Source: Theobroma cacao
Lineage: Eukaryota > Streptophyta > Magnoliopsida > Malvales > Malvaceae
NCBI RefSeq assembly: GCF_000208745.1
Contig: NC_030850.1
Location: 8,208,151 to 8,272,150, forward strand
DNA length: 64,000 nt
Reading direction: 5' to 3'
The position numbers were made by a program, and so were the translations under genes. The notes beneath the pieces were generated by a model. It ran no database searches, had not been told where the DNA came from, and worked only from the letters and a program-made list of their open reading frames with translations. Of this stretch, positions 58,901 through 64,000 are shown piece by piece (the stretch's first letter is position 1; every line of letters begins with the position of its first letter).

Positions 58901-61900
58901 ATAACTTGACCACAAGATAAAATATTGCTTATATAGGTGGAAAGAGGAAGTAGAAGCGAATAGTGACCCTGTGGAAATTGCAGAGAATAAGCGTGAAGAA
59001 GTCCAGTTCTACTGATGCGAGTGATAATTTGGTCCATGCACGGTGGTGAAAAGGAAATCAAAACAAAAAAAAAATGAAAGGTTATAAATTCCACTAAATC
59101 AGGGAAGGGCAAAACTAACCCCAGATGCAAACACATTTATGTTTTTGATATAGTTTGTGAGCAAAACTAGGGTGATGAGGCATCTTACCAAACAACAGAC
59201 GAGGTCGGTCAGCAGTCACTCAAAAAGAAGCAGATAAGTCTCTTTTTATTTGGATGGTTAGAGTAATCACGATGAAGTTTGAACTTATACCATGTTCAAT
59301 GCCCATGGGGAAAGGGCAAGAACAAGTCATTCGGATTCTCTACTGGGCTAGGGAAGGGTTCAATGAAATTGCGTATGATTGGAACAATTCCTTCACGGTA
59401 AGAGTACTGCAGTCAATAGAAAATATGGCAGAGCAACAACATTGGGATTGTAATCACAAAACACAAGGAGCAATGTTTGCTCTCCTATCCTAAGGCCTAA
59501 GGATTGGTGAGCAGAGATAGTGACTACAGAAAATAATTCTAGAGCAGTTCAACTGAGATGTATTGAGGAGAAGTTTGAACATGGTCTCTCAAATGTTGGT
59601 ATAAAGAAGGGCATTTTAAGAGTGAGCAAAAGAAGATATGCAGTGATTCTTCTTAGAGTAAGCAAGGTTCTGTCAAGCCTAAACTTGGTTTCCATTCTTG
59701 AAAGAGAGGACATGGAACAGAACAGGGGTGGGGAGTGCCCCTTTGAGCAGAGCTTGGAAACAGTTGATAGAAACTCATAAGCTTGAGGTGCTTTTGTATT
59801 GGAACAAAAGCATTTAAGTTTTCTCGTTTATCTTCTCTATCACAAAGTAATGGTTTTGATTAGAATAGTTGATTTAGCTTTTGATCAATCAAGATTTTGC
59901 TTTTGAACATTTCCTTTTACCTTCTAGCATCTTTTAGAAAGAAAAAATCAAGCAACAAAAGTAACTAACTTAAATAGCAGTATTAACTACTTATTTTCTC
60001 TTTCTGAATATTCCACCTAACTTCATACACGATGACACTTACAGAGTGATCAACAGTTGCGCGGCTGCTAGTCTAAATACATTATGAGGATTAGTAGATC
60101 ACTCAATGTGTTTGACCTTGATGGTTAGGTCTAGGGCATGACACATTTCCTTCCATATTTTATATGAATATTCAAGATTAGAGAATATATGTTCTTCATC
60201 TCACAAACCCATGCTTTTGCAGTTTTGATGATATCTAAAACACGCTAGTAACATCCCACTACTCTTTGAAACTATGAACTTCCAACAATTCTTGCATAAT
60301 GGTCATGATGGTTGTGATTTCATTCATGTTAGGATCTTCTAGATCAGCAAACCTTTTCTTTTGTTCAATTTTTATCCAGCACATGTACGTTTGCATTAGC
60401 ATACACCAAGTACTAACCATTAGTTAAGTTTTGTGAAGTTTGGAATTTTACAACCAAAGGCATGAGGAACCTAAGTACTCCTTCTATCACTTTTAACTCA
60501 TTAAATGAAGGCTTCAAATGTTCTAAGTATATATTAAGTGAAAAACACCCATTCTAATGAAAAGCTGCTGCATGGCTTACTAACCCTAAAAACAGAGTAA
60601 CTGCTTTTTGAAAATGGGAAAAGACCATGAAATTGGAGTTTCTTAGGTTGCAATGGCATATTTTATGTATATTGTTCTTGCAAACTAAGATTAAGCTGAA
60701 ATATATCTTGGGGAAGAAAGAGAAAATAAAACAAAATTACCTGCAACATCAACGAAAACATCACGCCTAAGTTTGTGGACTTGATTAAACCGGTAAACAA
60801 AGAGAGCACCAAGTGATAGAAGTATGAGAGCAACACAACTTGAGGAGGTTATAACAATTTTAATTTTGGACCTGTTGGTTGAAACTGCCCAAACATCACA
60901 AGTTCAAGCACACATATAACACATATATCAAATAGATAAGGTAAAAAAAAATGATCTAGAGCAAACCTGGGAATGTAATGGTTGAAACACAAGGTTGCTC
61001 CAAGCTTGAGCCGCAAGCAAGATGTGTTCCTGTAAAGCTGACAAAATAACACTGTCAATAGGAACAAGTAGCAATTGTGAGTTATATAATGTGAAGCTAT
61101 AACCTAAGTGTTAAGGCCAGGTCCCCAGCAGGTTCCAGGGACATAAAGATCATCCGAATGGTGATCAATCTCTCTCTTGCACCTCCACTAGATGACAAGC
61201 TGAGCCCCATTAATATACCTCACCAAGGAATCTCTCCCTCGTAGAAATGTGGGTGCCCGTCACACCCACCTCAGGGTCTCTATCCTCTCTCATATTCATA
61301 AGATTATCTCTCATATACTTTCACCCTACTACATTATGCTGACTTAAACATCAGAGTGCAGATGCCAGGGAAAGCCAGGGTGCCCACCCACAGTGGTTTG
61401 ATTTTGCAGGAGAAGTGGTCCACCCTGAGAAGCCGATCCCCATTGATCCCAGCACCAAAACTAACCAACACAAGAAATACCAAAACGTCTGATCTGATTG
61501 ACACTTTGCATTGATATAAGCAATGCAGAAACCAATAAATTTCAAATATATTTGCTGTCTAGATGCTTTTAAGAATTCAGGTTAATCTCAGTTATTAAAA
61601 CACTAACAACTAAAGTATAGTTAAATATGTATAATTTTTGTTAGTAAATTAAGAAACATAAATATTTTAAATATACTAAATCAGCAGTACTGTCACTATG
61701 GATTAATGTTACTATTTTCTTACCAGAAAATTTTTCCAATTTTAGGAGGCCAAGATAGCACTATACTATAATAGTTACTAAAATTTAAAGGAGATGGAAT
61801 TTCTTATGAAGTTTACTTGAATGTTGGAACCGAAAACAATTGCATTGGAATTCTTCCTGTTAAATTGTTGGATGAAAGGTCCCTGTCAAATAAAAAGATT

Positions 61901-64000
61901 CATGAGTATGACTTCTGAAGTCAATTTAGCATATAAGATTAGCAAATCTTCTACTCAAAAAGTTGTCTAACCTAGAGAAAAGCATTTATAAAAGTGACAA
62001 AATAGACCTAGTATTCTCCACATTACTTGTGAGAGAGTTAAAAAAAACGAAAAACAAAATTTGACAAGAAGAACATAGCAGTCTTACAAATGCTTTAAAT
62101 TGGATAGTTGACCCCAATTTGCAGGTATAGAACCACTGAATTTATTATTTGCAAGATTCAGAGTTTCTAGGTGTACCATATCACCAAGGAAACCAGGCAA
62201 CAAACCAGATAGATCATTGTTTTGCAAATCCCTGCAAAGGTAGACTATTGTTTTCAAGACTCATTCACCACAATGGAAAAATAAATAAAATTTCCACTAA
62301 ACTAAGTGTTATTACATTATGGCATGAGAAACAAGCATATCATAAAAGAATTCATTCTCTAAAAGGCACATCTAGTAAAGTTCAGTTCTCAACAAAAGCA
62401 CCTTCCATGCAAATTGAAGTGCATATACCATCAACATTTTGTTGTTTCTTTCAGTCTACATAAACCAAATCACACATGAAGTGGCTTTTACCCAACTGTA
62501 CCAAATTACTTATGAAGCTGAATAACATCTCAAAAACTGAAAACCGATGACATCCTGCATCAGAAATATAAATCATGAAAGATTCTGACCAACTAAAAAG
62601 TATGTTCCATTTCTAATATGCAAGTAGCACTAAAAGACAGAAATATGTCTCTTGTGATATAGTTAATAATAGGTTGAAATGATAATTAATACTGCATAAC
62701 TAGTAAGCAAGCAACTTTTCTTCACAAATAACAAGTTTCACTAAAAGACACAGGAAGAGAGGTTTGCAGCTTTAATGAATTATATTCAATAGATGCCTAA
62801 AATAAGCAGGCATGCACACAGGCACATACACACACAGAAAGAAGAAACCTACAAATTAAGTAACCTTAGTATAAAGTGGAAAAAAAAAAAAGAGAAAAAG
62901 AAAGGATAAAACATTGCCAGAAGCTTGGATTACTCTTTCCAACTATATGTTCTTAACAGCAAAACACTAAGATGTCTATCCCCGACAAGCTCCAGAGCAA
63001 CTATGCAATAACATCCCCTTATCAAATGACTGATACCCCAATCTCTATTCCTCTTCAATAGGCCGGGAACTTCAAAAGACCATTTAGTATAATCCAATGA
63101 CTGTCAAAAGGAGTAATATTTGATGGAACATTACTACTAATAAAGTAAGCAACAAAAAGGAAGTGGTCCACTGCTGCCGCATCCTTATTACACCTGCTGA
63201 ATCGGGAAGCTCCCTTCTATCAACTCACTTGCAGAGCTTTAAAAGGTAAATTAAACTTAAATGATTCAGTACCAATAATCCTCCAACATGCCATCCTAAT
63301 CATAAAGTCAAGAACTAGACAAGCAACTAAGGATAACCTGCTACGGAAAATCCCAGCTACTACAAATCAAAGCCAAGAAGAAAAAAAAGGTTTAACCCTT
63401 AATTTGCAGGATTCACAAATGGTCCCTCATCAGCTCAACCCTGCCCCACTTGCTAGCTTTACCCTTTGACATGCAGAAAATGTGAAGAGATTACCAATTA
63501 CTTAAGGTCTTTATCATGCAACCTACATGTCCAACAGTAATATACACACTTCCCCCAATTATTCATATTTTAAATTTCCAAACCACATAACTAACATACA
63601 ACCCACAGTATGTATACATATATATGCATACACACAGATGCTTATCTGTGTTCTACACACACACACACGCACACACAACACAGATATGTTTGTAAATATA
63701 AGTATGTATATGTTGTGTGGTGTGTTTTTGTGTTATTAATATAGAATTATACACTTTTCTCTTTCCATTGCCAAGATGTATGTGTATAATACAATACCAT
63801 CCAACTTGCATCAACCTTTTCCTCATATGCAGCAGATTTAATGAGTGCTGATGAAGTCAGCACCATCATGCAACAAGATGACTTACAAGTTAACCAGAAA
63901 CTTCAGTTTGGTAATTGAATGTGAAAGAGTTCCTGACAATCCATATGAAGCCAGGTCCCTGCAAATTATATCAGAGCTTATTATAAAATTAAAAAAATGA
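55901..64000 (-). CDS. LRR receptor-like Ser/Thr kinase, At5g63710-like (5' end beyond window)
   Basis: Eight exons are visible (minus strand): 63958-63887, 62231-62088, 61882-61817, 61037-60967, 60884-60741, 58483-58142, 57722-57328, 56212-55901; phases agree over 515 codons. The first three encode LRRs ([57 protein letters not shown]), the next a cysteine cap ([11 protein letters not shown]), then a transmembrane helix ([20 protein letters not shown]) and the kinase. Kinase motifs are intact: [34 protein letters not shown] and [20 protein letters not shown]; the HRD makes it an RD kinase. The end, [11 protein letters not shown], is the subfamily LRR-II signature shared with SERK relatives. 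[13 protein letters not shown] and LLLDHIKKLLRE point to the At5g63710 group rather than SERKs. The signal peptide and first LRRs lie right of the window. It is expected at the plasma membrane; ligand and partners are unknown. Confidence 0.92.
61080..61450. mobile_element. Dispersed-repeat fragment in receptor kinase intron
   Basis: A less AT-rich stretch in the intron between 61038 and 61816. It contains GGGTGCCCGTCACACCCACC and GACTTAAACATCAGAGTG followed by GATTTTGCAGGAGAAG-like sequence, a word order I recall from dispersed plant retroelement repeats (GACTTxAGCxTCGGAGTG ... TTGCAGG). No ends or target duplication were found. The call is tentative. Confidence 0.4.

Noticed and set aside
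1..64000. tRNA, rRNA, CRISPR, insertion sequence or organellar insert
   Set aside because: I looked for tRNA B-box words (GGTTCGAATCC-like) with paired arms, regular spaced repeats and organelle gene words and found none convincing; a tRNAscan and organelle BLAST would be decisive.

Overview
This is nuclear DNA of a flowering plant, almost certainly a eudicot. It is AT-rich, with compact GT-AG multi-exon genes in long introns and spacers full of small transposon remnants. The predicted proteins look like eudicot families (nepenthesin-type protease, neprosin, DUF1068, LRR receptor kinase). The species cannot be named from the sequence alone. All splice models below were built by hand from GT/AG sites, reading-frame continuity and family knowledge.

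Layout, left to right. The 3' part of an eIF5B translation factor gene (+, 1957-5968) has a long non-coding stretch before its first visible exon and a 610-bp hAT-like MITE in one intron. A METTL21-type (Methyltransf_16) lysine methyltransferase gene follows (+, 7433-11574). In the next spacer lies a MIR166 hairpin (-, about 15058-15159), an RNA gene that no ORF would reveal. Then come a 15-exon RCC1 propeller gene resembling mitochondrial RUG3 (-, 16224-23319), a neprosin-family secreted peptidase (+, 25880-28317), and a large terminal nucleotidyltransferase gene of the HESO1/TUTase type (-, 29579-42044). After it are an inverted-repeat element with a GC-rich palindromic core, a 70-codon two-exon small-protein gene (-, 45091-45480), a DUF1068 membrane protein with a 24-nt microexon (+, 47434-49373), an intronless nepenthesin-like aspartic protease (-, 51681-53006), and the 3' two thirds of an LRR receptor kinase close to At5g63710 (-, 55901 to beyond 64000).

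The genes do not form an operon or cluster; they are ordinary neighbours with separate jobs: translation, protein and RNA modification, organelle RNA metabolism, secreted proteolysis and signalling. The items most worth a second look are the MIR166 locus, the inverted-repeat element at 42.8-43.3 kb, the 57-bp in-frame tandem duplication in the nucleotidyltransferase tail, the conserved small-protein gene, and a broken antisense coding-like fragment inside the methyltransferase gene. I saw nothing that looks like a wholly new multi-gene system.
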